Positions 43,132 through 50,452 of a stretch of 57,738 bases of DNA are shown here, one piece after another. This stretch comes from Candidatus Pelagibacter sp. (GTDB taxonomy: Bacteria; Pseudomonadota; Alphaproteobacteria; Pelagibacterales; Pelagibacteraceae): NCBI GenBank assembly GCA_028097785.1, contig JAOHFB010000002.1, positions 1 to 57,738 on the forward strand, written 5' to 3'. Both the position numbers and the translations under genes were made by a program. Below the pieces are notes generated by a model, which saw nothing but the letters and a program-made list of their open reading frames with translations, had not been told where the DNA came from and ran no database searches. Numbering within the stretch: the first letter of the stretch is position 1; each line of letters starts with the position of its first letter.

Positions 43132-43929
43132 ATGAGTGATTTGGTTTCTCAACATCTAAATATGATTTTTAAAACTCCTAAAGGAGAAACTGTTCATGCT
43201 TTAAAAGATGTAAACTTCACTCTTAAAAAAGGAGAACTTTTAACTGTTCTTGGTCCCTCTGGATGTGGGAAAACAACTTTGCTAAACATTACTGCTGGAT
43301 TTTTAAGACCCACTTCAGGTCAAATTACCTTAGGCAATAATGAAATAAATGGACCTGGTGTTGAAAGAGGAATGGTATTTCAACAAGGTGCTTTATTTGA
43401 ATGGTTAACAGTTGCTGAAAACGTGAATTTTGGATTAAGAATGAAAAAAGAAGATCCAATTGAAACAGCCAAAAAAGTTGATGAATGGCTAGAGATTGTT
43501 GGTCTTCAAGGATTTGGAAACACTCCAACTTATCAATTGTCTGGTGGTATGCAGCAAAGGGTTGCTCTTGCAAGATGTTTGATTAATGATCCAGATTTAA
43601 TTTTAATGGATGAACCTTTGGGGGCACTTGATGCTCTTACTAGAGAGAAAATGCAATCTTTAGTCTTAAAGATTTGGAAAGAAACAGGAAAAACAATTAT
43701 TTTAATTACACACTCAGTTGAAGAAGCATTGTTACTTGGAGAAAGACTTTATGTAATGGCTCCAAGACCAGGTAGAATACATAAAGAGTATAACCTTCCG
43801 TTTGCATCAATGGGACTTAAAGAAGATTTAAGAGATATTAAAAACTTAAAAGATTTTACCAGTAAAAGAGAAGAAATTTTAACCATGATATGGAATATGG
43901 AAGAAGAAATAATGGGTAAAGATTCATAA
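43132..43929 (+). CDS. tauB: taurine-type ABC transporter ATPase
   Basis: 265 residues with Walker A GPSGCGKT at 41-48, Q-loop MVFQQGALFEWL, signature LSGGMQQR, Walker B ILMDEPLGALD, and H-loop HSVEEALLLG. The FEWLTVAENVNFGL stretch and EPLGALD are typical of the SsuB/TauB group. The stop is one base from the tauC start, so tauB and tauC are coupled. Confidence 0.9.
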   Translation: MSDLVSQHLNMIFKTPKGETVHALKDVNFTLKKGELLTVLGPSGCGKTTLLNITAGFLRPTSGQITLGNNEINGPGVERGMVFQQGALFEWLTVAENVNFGLRMKKEDPIETAKKVDEWLEIVGLQGFGNTPTYQLSGGMQQRVALARCLINDPDLILMDEPLGALDALTREKMQSLVLKIWKETGKTIILITHSVEEALLLGERLYVMAPRPGRIHKEYNLPFASMGLKEDLRDIKNLKDFTSKREEILTMIWNMEEEIMGKDS

Positions 43930-43930
43930 A

Positions 43931-45841
43931 ATGTTTACTCAATTTATAACCTTTGCAATTATTGTAGCCATTATTGGTTGCATTATGTATGGCCGAAAGC
44001 TTATTCGAACAGAAAAAGTTGATGCTGTTTTTGGAAATCCAGAAAGAGCCAAAGGTGGTACTCATTGGATCATTGTTGGCAGTAGTGTCATATTATTAAC
44101 ATGGCTTTATTATTCTTGGGATATTGCAAAATCATTTTATCCTCAATCAGCTAATGAATTGTGTCAAGTTGGTAAAGTAAACGACTCTTTATTATCATTA
44201 AAATATTTGTTCCCTATTGAAGAAAGGGAATTCAAAAGCACATCAATTATTAAAGCTGAAAATAAAAATATAACCAAGCTTAAAAATGAAATTCAAAATT
44301 CAACAGAAATTAGTGATCAACATAGATCTTTTTTAATTGGATTAATTGATAAAACAAAATCAACTATTCCATTACTAACAAATGAAAATTTGTTAGATAA
44401 TGAAACAAAAGTTAAGATAAGTGAACTTGCAAATAAAATTGATCAATTATCAATAGAATTTCAAAAAGAAGATTATCCGTATGAGACAGCTGAACAAAGA
44501 AATAAAAGATTACAAGACGCTCAAGCAGAAGGTGGCTGGGGTGCATCAGGTACTGCTGTAGAGAATACAGTTGAAGTTCCAACAATTCCAAAAACAGATA
44601 AAGGATTGAAATTTGATGCTGCTGCTCAAGAGTTAAAAGTTATTAGTGATCAATTCTTTAAATTAAGAAATCATAATTTCCAATACAAGTCTGTCATGAA
44701 GGAAATTAAAGATGATGTTAAAGCATTTAGAAAAGCAGCATCAGATAGTGAAGAAGTAGCCTCAACCTTAGCGAAAGATGTTCTTAAAATTGCAAGAAGA
44801 ATTGAATACGCGAGTATTTTCCCACCAAATACATTGGATGGGATGCAAAAATCGATACTTACCTTTGACGAAGTTCAAAAAAATGAACAAGGCTCATTAA
44901 GACTAGTTGATATTCTTTTATTTCCAGCTGGAACAATTGTATCCAGTGGTCCTAATTGCTCTGAACAGGGTTCAGGTAGATGGCTGCCTAAACCGTCAGA
45001 TACACTAAATAAATTTATCCTTTTATCAAAACCAAGTGTTGGATTTAAAAATATCCCACTACTTTGGTTTGAAATGATGGATGTGAGTAAAATAGTTGGT
45101 TTTATTTTACCAGATTGGATCGCTGATGTAATACCTGGAAAGTACCCTGTCCATAATGAATTTGGTGTAGTTGAGCCTAACTTTAAAAGTAAAGTTTTAA
45201 GTGTTGTAACTGGTGAGTTTAGTTTATTTAAAATACCCGTCCCAATGGGCCATATATGGGACTCTTTTTTAAGAGTGTTCTTAGGTTTAATTCTTGGAAT
45301 TATATTTGGTGTACCTTTAGGATTGTTTATGGGTCTAAATAGATTTGCAAAAGGATTTTTTGATCCATTAATTGAACTTTATAGACCTGTACCTCCACTT
45401 GCTTGGGCTCCACTTATTATATCTGTTTTAGGTATTGATAACGTTGGAAAAGTATTTTTACTTTTCATGGTATCGTTTTCTATCATGATTATATCTGCTA
45501 GAGCTGGTGCATCTGGAACTCAATTATCTAAAATTCATGCATCTCACTCATTAGGTGCTTCTAGATGGCAAATACTTCGATATGTAATATTTCCAAACTC
45601 ATTACCTGAGATTTTAACTGGTGTTAGAGTTGCAATTGGTATGTGTTGGGGAACATTAGTTGCTGCTGAGTTTTTAGCGGGAACTACTGGTATCGGTTTT
45701 GTTGAAAACGTAGCTAAAAAATACTTCCAATATGAGGTTATTTGGATCACAATTTTTGTGATGGGGATGCTTGGGTTACTATTTGATGTAACTTTAAGAA
45801 AACTTATAGACAAATATATTCCATGGCGTGGTAAAGGGTAA
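43931..45841 (+). CDS. tauC: TauC-like permease with 375-residue N-terminal extension
   Basis: 636 residues; normal TauC is about 270. The C-terminal 260 (from about 375) are the standard permease: WDSFLRVFLGLILGIIFGVPLG, DPLIELYRPVPPLAWAPLII and EAA loop SLGASRWQILRYVIFPNSLP at 540-559. The extra part has two membrane helices (residues 4-22 and 45-65), then about 300 mostly helical residues (75-375) that are charged and partly coiled, with ENKNITKLKNE heptads. These would lie in the periplasm next to the binding protein. Function of the extension is unknown. The following dehydrogenase gene starts two bases after the stop. Confidence 0.85.
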   Translation: MFTQFITFAIIVAIIGCIMYGRKLIRTEKVDAVFGNPERAKGGTHWIIVGSSVILLTWLYYSWDIAKSFYPQSANELCQVGKVNDSLLSLKYLFPIEEREFKSTSIIKAENKNITKLKNEIQNSTEISDQHRSFLIGLIDKTKSTIPLLTNENLLDNETKVKISELANKIDQLSIEFQKEDYPYETAEQRNKRLQDAQAEGGWGASGTAVENTVEVPTIPKTDKGLKFDAAAQELKVISDQFFKLRNHNFQYKSVMKEIKDDVKAFRKAASDSEEVASTLAKDVLKIARRIEYASIFPPNTLDGMQKSILTFDEVQKNEQGSLRLVDILLFPAGTIVSSGPNCSEQGSGRWLPKPSDTLNKFILLSKPSVGFKNIPLLWFEMMDVSKIVGFILPDWIADVIPGKYPVHNEFGVVEPNFKSKVLSVVTGEFSLFKIPVPMGHIWDSFLRVFLGLILGIIFGVPLGLFMGLNRFAKGFFDPLIELYRPVPPLAWAPLIISVLGIDNVGKVFLLFMVSFSIMIISARAGASGTQLSKIHASHSLGASRWQILRYVIFPNSLPEILTGVRVAIGMCWGTLVAAEFLAGTTGIGFVENVAKKYFQYEVIWITIFVMGMLGLLFDVTLRKLIDKYIPWRGKG

Positions 45842-45843
45842 TC

Positions 45844-46851
45844 GTGAAAACCCCAATTCTTAAAAAAGAAATCATAAAAATATTTCAAAAATATGGTCTT
45901 AGCAAAGATCATGCTTTGATTTCAGCTAATGCATTAATTAATGCAGAATTAGTTGGAGCCTATGGACACGGTCTATCTCGACTAAAAATGTACTGTGATC
46001 GTATTTCAAAAAAAGTAATTAATCCAAAACCTAAAATTAAAATTAAAAAAATTTCACAATCTATTTCTCACATTGATGCAAATAATAGTATTGGCTTTGT
46101 AGCTGCAGATCTTGGAATTAAAACTGCAATTAAACATGCTCAAAAAACTGGTATTGGAATGGTTGCTGTTAAAAATAGTGGTCACTATGGATTGTCAGGT
46201 TATTACGCTGAACAAGCTGTAAAGAAAAATTTAATTGCAATGATTTATACCAATGCACCACCAGCAGTTGCTCCACATGGTGCTTTAAAAAGTTTATTTG
46301 GCACAAACCCAGTTTGCTTTGGAACGCCTACTGGTTCAAAAATTCCTTTTATTTTAGATACATCTATCTCTGTGATTAATAGAGGAAAAATTAGAGTAGC
46401 TGCAAGAAATAATCAAAAAATTCCAGAAGGTGTAGCTTTAGATAAATTTGGTAACCCAACAACAGATGCAAAAAAAGCATTAGCAGGAGTTCAATTACCA
46501 ATAGCAGGTTTTAGAGGATCAGGTCTTGCTTGGATGGTTGATATTTTAAGTGGAGTTTTAACAGGTGGAAATCATGCAGGACGTGTTAAAGATCCTTTTG
46601 ATGATTTTTCTGGTCCACAAAATATAGGTCATCTGTTCATAACTTTTAAAGCAAATTTATTTCAAAAAAATTACAATCAGAGAATAAAAGATAATATTAA
46701 AACAATAAAAAAACTTCCAAAAATTAAAGGTGTTAAAGAAATAATGTACCCAGGACAAAATAAGTTTAATCGATATACGCAAAATCTAAAAAAAGAAATC
46801 TCAATATCAAATATTATTAAAAAAGATATTGAAACTCTAATAAATAAATAA
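45844..46851 (+). CDS. Ldh/MdhB-family NAD(P)-dependent 2-hydroxyacid dehydrogenase (ComC-like)
   Basis: 335 residues of the malate/L-lactate dehydrogenase superfamily (PF02615), with GHGLSRLKMY, VKNSGHYGLSGYYAEQ, MIYTNAPPAVAPHG, GTNPVCFGTP and LDTSISVINRGKI, all in the right order. The family covers malate, ureidoglycolate, 2,3-diketogulonate and sulfolactate dehydrogenases. Lying two bases after tauC, a sulfonate substrate such as sulfolactate is plausible, but sequence alone does not decide. The start is GTG. It overlaps a convergent small gene by 15 bases. Confidence 0.8.
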   Translation: MKTPILKKEIIKIFQKYGLSKDHALISANALINAELVGAYGHGLSRLKMYCDRISKKVINPKPKIKIKKISQSISHIDANNSIGFVAADLGIKTAIKHAQKTGIGMVAVKNSGHYGLSGYYAEQAVKKNLIAMIYTNAPPAVAPHGALKSLFGTNPVCFGTPTGSKIPFILDTSISVINRGKIRVAARNNQKIPEGVALDKFGNPTTDAKKALAGVQLPIAGFRGSGLAWMVDILSGVLTGGNHAGRVKDPFDDFSGPQNIGHLFITFKANLFQKNYNQRIKDNIKTIKKLPKIKGVKEIMYPGQNKFNRYTQNLKKEISISNIIKKDIETLINK

Positions 46852-47034
46852 AGATGTGACTCCGATAATGATTATCAGAGTAAAAAAAATAATTACTTTG
46901 ATAATACTTTCTTTTCGTTGTTGATTTTTAAGTCTCCTTCTTAATTCATGCACACACAAATTTTTTGAGGTCTCTACTTCACTTGAATTATTTTCAATTT
47001 TGTTAGAATTAATTTCTAACTCATCTTTACTCAT
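46837..47034 (-). CDS. small C-tail-anchored membrane protein
   Basis: 65 residues, unrecognised. Polar, Asn/Glu/Ser-rich head to about residue 24, then CVHELRRRLKNQQRKESIIK, then a membrane helix VIIFFTLIIIIGVTSLFIY to the end. It shares this layout and the V-x-x-L-x-x-R core with the neighbour at 47136-47333, and more loosely with 36692-36901. Its ATG is 42 bases from a 17-nt element (47077-47093) that also precedes the neighbour at almost the same distance. The 3' end overlaps the dehydrogenase gene. No Shine-Dalgarno. Confidence 0.6.
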   Translation of the reverse strand: MSKDELEINSNKIENNSSEVETSKNLCVHELRRRLKNQQRKESIIKVIIFFTLIIIIGVTSLFIY

Positions 47035-47076
47035 AAATGACAGTTAACCAATATTATATAAAAAATAGAATATGCA

Positions 47077-47093
47077 TATTGACCAAAATGGGT
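47077..47093 (-). promoter_or_regulatory. shared upstream element, copy A
   Basis: TATTGACCAAAATGGGT, read on the minus strand as ACCCATTTTGGTCAATA. It is identical to copy B at 47374-47390 at 16 of 17 bases, contains the inverted core CCA-AAA-TGG, and lies 42 bases before the ATG of the small gene at 47034. Same distance and orientation as copy B argues for a common regulator or promoter element. Confidence 0.6.
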
Positions 47094-47135
47094 GAGGCTA
47101 ATTTTTATATATATTTGATTTAGAAATTATAATTT

Positions 47136-47333
47136 CTAAGTAGAAAGAATTGTTAAAACACCTATAGAAACACATACGCCTGAAAAAATAATATTTCTTT
47201 TAAATTTATCTTTTTTTTTCTGATCTATTATTCTTTGCTTTAGAACATCAACGTTAACTCTTACTGGAGTATCTCCAATTTGAGAGGGGGTCTGAACAAC
47301 ATCTGATGTTCTATTTAAGCTTTCCATACTCAT
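47136..47333 (-). CDS. small C-tail-anchored membrane protein
   Basis: 65 residues, unrecognised. Polar head to about residue 23, then VRVNVDVLKQRIIDQKKKDK, then a hydrophobic C-terminus IIFSGVCVSIGVLTILST. Same plan as its neighbour at 46837-47034: N-V-D-V-L-K-Q-R aligned with C-V-H-E-L-R-R-R. The ATG is 40 bases from element copy B. It is divergent from the duplicated-winged-helix regulator with 101 bases between the starts. Confidence 0.6.
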   Translation of the reverse strand: MSMESLNRTSDVVQTPSQIGDTPVRVNVDVLKQRIIDQKKKDKFKRNIIFSGVCVSIGVLTILST

Positions 47334-47373
47334 AGCTTAATTAACCATCTAAAAACCTCTTATTAAATAGATG

Positions 47374-47390
47374 TATTGTCCAAAATGGGT
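47374..47390 (-). promoter_or_regulatory. shared upstream element, copy B
   Basis: TATTGTCCAAAATGGGT, differing from copy A at one position. It lies between the small gene at 47136-47333 and the divergent regulator, and its last base is the first of the regulator's -35 box. It could therefore serve both directions, as an operator for autoregulation and for the small gene. Confidence 0.6.
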
Positions 47391-47418
47391 TGACTCATAC
47401 CTTGTACTTGTTCATATT
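47390..47418 (+). promoter_or_regulatory. sigma-70-type promoter of the duplicated-winged-helix regulator
   Basis: TTGACT at 47390-47395 and CATATT at 47413-47418 with a 17-base spacer, 16 bases before the ATG. Transcription would start almost at the start codon. The element copy B touches the -35 box. Confidence 0.45.
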
Positions 47419-47434
47419 GGGTTTTTTTTAAAAT

Positions 47435-48316
47435 ATGAAACTTCTACCTAGTGTATCAACTCAAATTGATGAAAAAATTATTAATAAAGTAATTCAAAAA
47501 AAATTTGCTTTGTTATCCTCCTATTATTATTATTTCATAAGTAATTGGCTTATTAGGGCTTATAAACGTTACAATGATATTGATAAATTTTTAATCATTA
47601 TTTATCTAATCCATAAAAATCTAATATTTTACAGAAAAAATGCACTCGTAATTGATTATGAGTCTTTTTATAAAGAAAGAACTCTTGAAATTGAGAAAAT
47701 TAATATTTCAGATATCTCTCATGATCTAAAGATACCCAAGGAAAGTGTTAGAAGAAAAGTTTTAGATCTAGAAAAAAAAGGAGCGATTAAAAAAATTAGC
47801 AAAAAGATATTTGTCGATAAATCAACATTTGTTAATGCTAAAGCAACTGACACAATTAAGGAGCTTTCCATTTTATTAAATGAATTTAACAAACTACTAA
47901 AAGAAGAAAAAGTAACAAAAAGTGTTTTTCAATTAGAAGAAATTAATAATTCAATTAAAAAGAATTTTTCTTTTTGTTTATATCAATTAAATAAATTTCT
48001 CTTCATTTATTTAAATAGATGGAGGCAAGAAATGCCAGATTTAGAAACTTTGACTGTTGCTATGCTTGTAGTATTAAACGCAACTGAAAATAAAAACTTT
48101 AAACCTTCAAAATTAAGTATCAAATCATATAGAGAAGAAATTATGGGATCAGATACTAAAGGTGTTAACGCAATGTCTATTTCAGATATAACAGGAATTC
48201 CAAGACCTACAGTGGTAAGAAAACTAAAATGGTTAATAGATAAAAAATTTTTAATTATAAATGATAAAAAATTAATTTCTTTAGATGCCAAAGGTAGCAC
48301 TTTTAAAAAAAACTAA
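47435..48316 (+). CDS. putative transcription regulator with tandem winged-helix domains
   Basis: 293 residues, not in a family I can name. Two similar winged-helix segments are visible: 88-128 (INISDISHDLKIPKESVRRK...) and 246-286 (MSISDITGIPRPTVVRKLKW...), both with an ISDI-x-IP-x-VRK core and a K-rich wing. Each is preceded by a helical region with a similar pattern (SNWLIRAYKRYND, residues 36-48, and YLNRWRQEMPD, residues 192-202), so the whole protein looks like an internal duplication. Lysine-rich, cytoplasmic, no signal. It is divergent from the small membrane protein pair. It probably binds DNA; ligand unknown. Confidence 0.65.
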   Translation: MKLLPSVSTQIDEKIINKVIQKKFALLSSYYYYFISNWLIRAYKRYNDIDKFLIIIYLIHKNLIFYRKNALVIDYESFYKERTLEIEKINISDISHDLKIPKESVRRKVLDLEKKGAIKKISKKIFVDKSTFVNAKATDTIKELSILLNEFNKLLKEEKVTKSVFQLEEINNSIKKNFSFCLYQLNKFLFIYLNRWRQEMPDLETLTVAMLVVLNATENKNFKPSKLSIKSYREEIMGSDTKGVNAMSISDITGIPRPTVVRKLKWLIDKKFLIINDKKLISLDAKGSTFKKN

Positions 48317-48394
48317 AAACTTACAAGATGAAAATATGTTAAGTTTTAGTAATTTTATCTACAGATTATTTAATCAAATTAAAGTTATTAATTC

Positions 48395-49240
48395 TTAATT
48401 AGATTTTCTTAAAATATATATAAATATAAAACCAGTTATATACATTATCAGTGCATAAGCAGCTGTAGGTACAACGTAAGCAATATCATCAAAAATTAAT
48501 GTTGCAACAAATACAGCTAAAGTTCCATTTTGTAAACCGCACTCTAATGCAATACATTTTTGTTGAGCCACACCAGATACAAACTTTTTAGCAATAAAAA
48601 ATGCTATTATCATCATTACTATATTTAAAATTAAAACAGCTAACCCTGCTTGAGCAAGATAATCAAAAATATTGTCTTTTTCTTCGATCCAAATAGCAGC
48701 AAAGACAATTATAAACAACCAACCAGTCATTTTATTAATAATATTAATTTTGGATGAAATAAAGTTTTCAGCCAAACCTCTGATAATCATCCCAATAATA
48801 ACTGGTACTGTTACAACTAAAGCCATCTTCATAGCAATACCTGTCATTGAAATATCTGATGTAATAGAAACTCCAAAAAAATTAGCTGAATTAATAACTA
48901 TAAATGGAACGGATATAATGCTTAATAAACTTGTAACTGCAGTTAATGAAATTGATAAAGCAACATCTCCGTTAGCAAATTTCGTTAATACATTTGAAGT
49001 AACGCCCCCTGGTGCTGCTGCAATTATCATCAAACCTATGGCAATTGGTGTAGGTAAATTTAATATCAAAGCTACACCTAAAGCAATAATGGGTAGAATT
49101 AATAATTGTGAAAAAAAACCTACAAAAAAATCTTTAGGAACTCTTAATATTCTTACAAAATCTTTTATCGATAAACCAAGTCCAAGTCCAAGCATGATTA
49201 ATGCAAGACAAATTGGTGCAATCTTAGTTACAATTCCCAT
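48395..49240 (-). CDS. BASS family sodium symporter (bile acid:Na+ symporter-like)
   Basis: 281 residues with about nine helices. LALIMLGLGLGLSIKDFVRILRVP, the BASS start, and LMIIAAAPGGVTSNVLTKFANGDVALSISLTAVTSLLSI, the family core, are visible, plus ALECGLQNGTLAVFVATLI in the second half. Members import organic acids (bile acids, pyruvate, pantothenate, 2-keto acids). Substrate unknown. It is convergent with the regulator, 78 bases away, and divergent from the AfuA-like gene. Confidence 0.88.
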   Translation of the reverse strand: MGIVTKIAPICLALIMLGLGLGLSIKDFVRILRVPKDFFVGFFSQLLILPIIALGVALILNLPTPIAIGLMIIAAAPGGVTSNVLTKFANGDVALSISLTAVTSLLSIISVPFIVINSANFFGVSITSDISMTGIAMKMALVVTVPVIIGMIIRGLAENFISSKINIINKMTGWLFIIVFAAIWIEEKDNIFDYLAQAGLAVLILNIVMMIIAFFIAKKFVSGVAQQKCIALECGLQNGTLAVFVATLIFDDIAYVVPTAAYALIMYITGFIFIYILRKSN

Positions 49241-49401
49241 ACCATTCTTCCCTATTCTAACGTTATATTAATTATTAAGAAAATACCATTTTTTTTAAAC
49301 CTACAATTGTATGTAATTTTATAACTTTTAAAAAAATAGTGACAACTAAGCAAGATTCATAATACATTTTTAAAATAAATATTAACCTTAGAGAGGAAAT
49401 A

Positions 49402-50439
49402 ATGAAAAATATAATGAAACTAGCTTCAATTGCTTTGGTTCTTTTATTTACATTGTTCGGGCTAACAAACAAAGCTTCTGCTGCAAAACTTACTTTATAT
49501 TGCAGTGTTGAAATTGATGTTTGTGAAATGCTTGAACAAGCTTATGAAAAAGAAACAGGCACTAAAGTTGCAATGACAAGAGCAAGTAGTGGTGAAACAT
49601 TTGCTAAAATAAAAGCAGAGTCATCTAATCCAAAAGGAGATGTTTGGTTTGGTGGAACAGGTGATCCACACCTTACAGCTGCTCAAGAAAATCTTACTGC
49701 AGAATATAAATCAAAACATTTTAATGACTTATTACCTGCAGCACAAAATCAAGCAGTAAATGCAAACTATAAATCTGTTGGTATTTATGTTGGTGCTTTA
49801 GGTTTTGGATATAATAAAGAACTTTTAGCAAAAAAAGGTTTACCAGCTCCAAAATCATGGATGGATTTAACTAAACCTATTTATAAAGGTGAAATCCAAA
49901 TAGCTAATCCAAATTCATCTGGAACAGCTTACACAACATTAGCAACAATTATTCAGATTTTTGGTGAAGATAAAGGTTGGGATTATATGAAAGCTCTTCA
50001 TATGAACATCAATACTTACACTAAATCTGGTTCTGCTCCAATTAAAGCAACTGGTAGAGGTGAAAACTTAATTGGTATTTGTTTCCAACATGATGGTGTA
50101 AAACAAACTAAAAAAGGTTTACCTGTTGTAACTGTATCTCCTGAAGAAGGAACTGGTTATGAAGTTGGATCTATGAGTATTATTGCAGGTGCAAGAAATA
50201 TGAAGGAAGCTAAAAAGTTTTATGACTGGGCTTTAAGTCCTGCCATACAAACTATGGTTTTCACTTCAGGAAAATCTTTGCAAGTACCATCTAATACTAA
50301 AGCACAAGCTGATCCCGATGCTCCAGATTTATCAACTATAAACTTAATTGATTACAATTTTAAAGTTTATGGAGATAAAAGTACTAGAGCAGGCCTGTTA
50401 TCCAAATGGGATAACGACGTATCTGTAATTCCTAGATAA
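49402..50439 (+). CDS. afuA: AfuA-type ABC transporter binding protein
   Basis: 345 residues with a Sec signal peptide (MKNIMKLASIALVLLFTLFG, cleaved near residue 27). LTLYCSVEIDVCEMLEQAYE, DVWFGGTGDPHLTAAQ, GEIQIANPNSSGTAYTTLAT and YTKSGSAPIKATGRGE follow AfuA of the sugar-phosphate transporter AfuABC closely. The FbpA/FutA iron proteins share the fold but need clustered tyrosines that I do not see in the same place. So the common name iron(III) transporter is doubtful; a phosphorylated or acidic solute is as likely. A strong Shine-Dalgarno (GAGAGGA) precedes the ATG, and a stem-loop follows. Confidence 0.8.
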   Translation: MKNIMKLASIALVLLFTLFGLTNKASAAKLTLYCSVEIDVCEMLEQAYEKETGTKVAMTRASSGETFAKIKAESSNPKGDVWFGGTGDPHLTAAQENLTAEYKSKHFNDLLPAAQNQAVNANYKSVGIYVGALGFGYNKELLAKKGLPAPKSWMDLTKPIYKGEIQIANPNSSGTAYTTLATIIQIFGEDKGWDYMKALHMNINTYTKSGSAPIKATGRGENLIGICFQHDGVKQTKKGLPVVTVSPEEGTGYEVGSMSIIAGARNMKEAKKFYDWALSPAIQTMVFTSGKSLQVPSNTKAQADPDAPDLSTINLIDYNFKVYGDKSTRAGLLSKWDNDVSVIPR

Positions 50440-50452
50440 TATTTAGGAATTA
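50426..50452 (+). promoter_or_regulatory. 9-bp stem-loop over the afuA stop, before afuB
   Basis: TAATTCCTA and TAGGAATTA pair fully around a nine-base loop containing the afuA stop codon, ending one base before the afuB ATG. There is no T run. It can protect or attenuate the message at the binding-protein end and could also hinder initiation at afuB. Confidence 0.45.

Noticed and set aside
48007..48300. Long minus-strand frame inside the regulator
   Set aside because: It mirrors the coding frame of the plus-strand gene and has no recognisable protein features.
48313..48349. Terminator hairpin after the regulator (CTAAAAACTTA / TAAGTTTTAG)
   Set aside because: There is a bulge and a 16-base loop with A/T-only pairing mostly; too weak to list as a feature.
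49302..49311. TACAATTGTA palindrome before afuA
   Set aside because: Ten bases, expected many times by chance in A/T-rich DNA.
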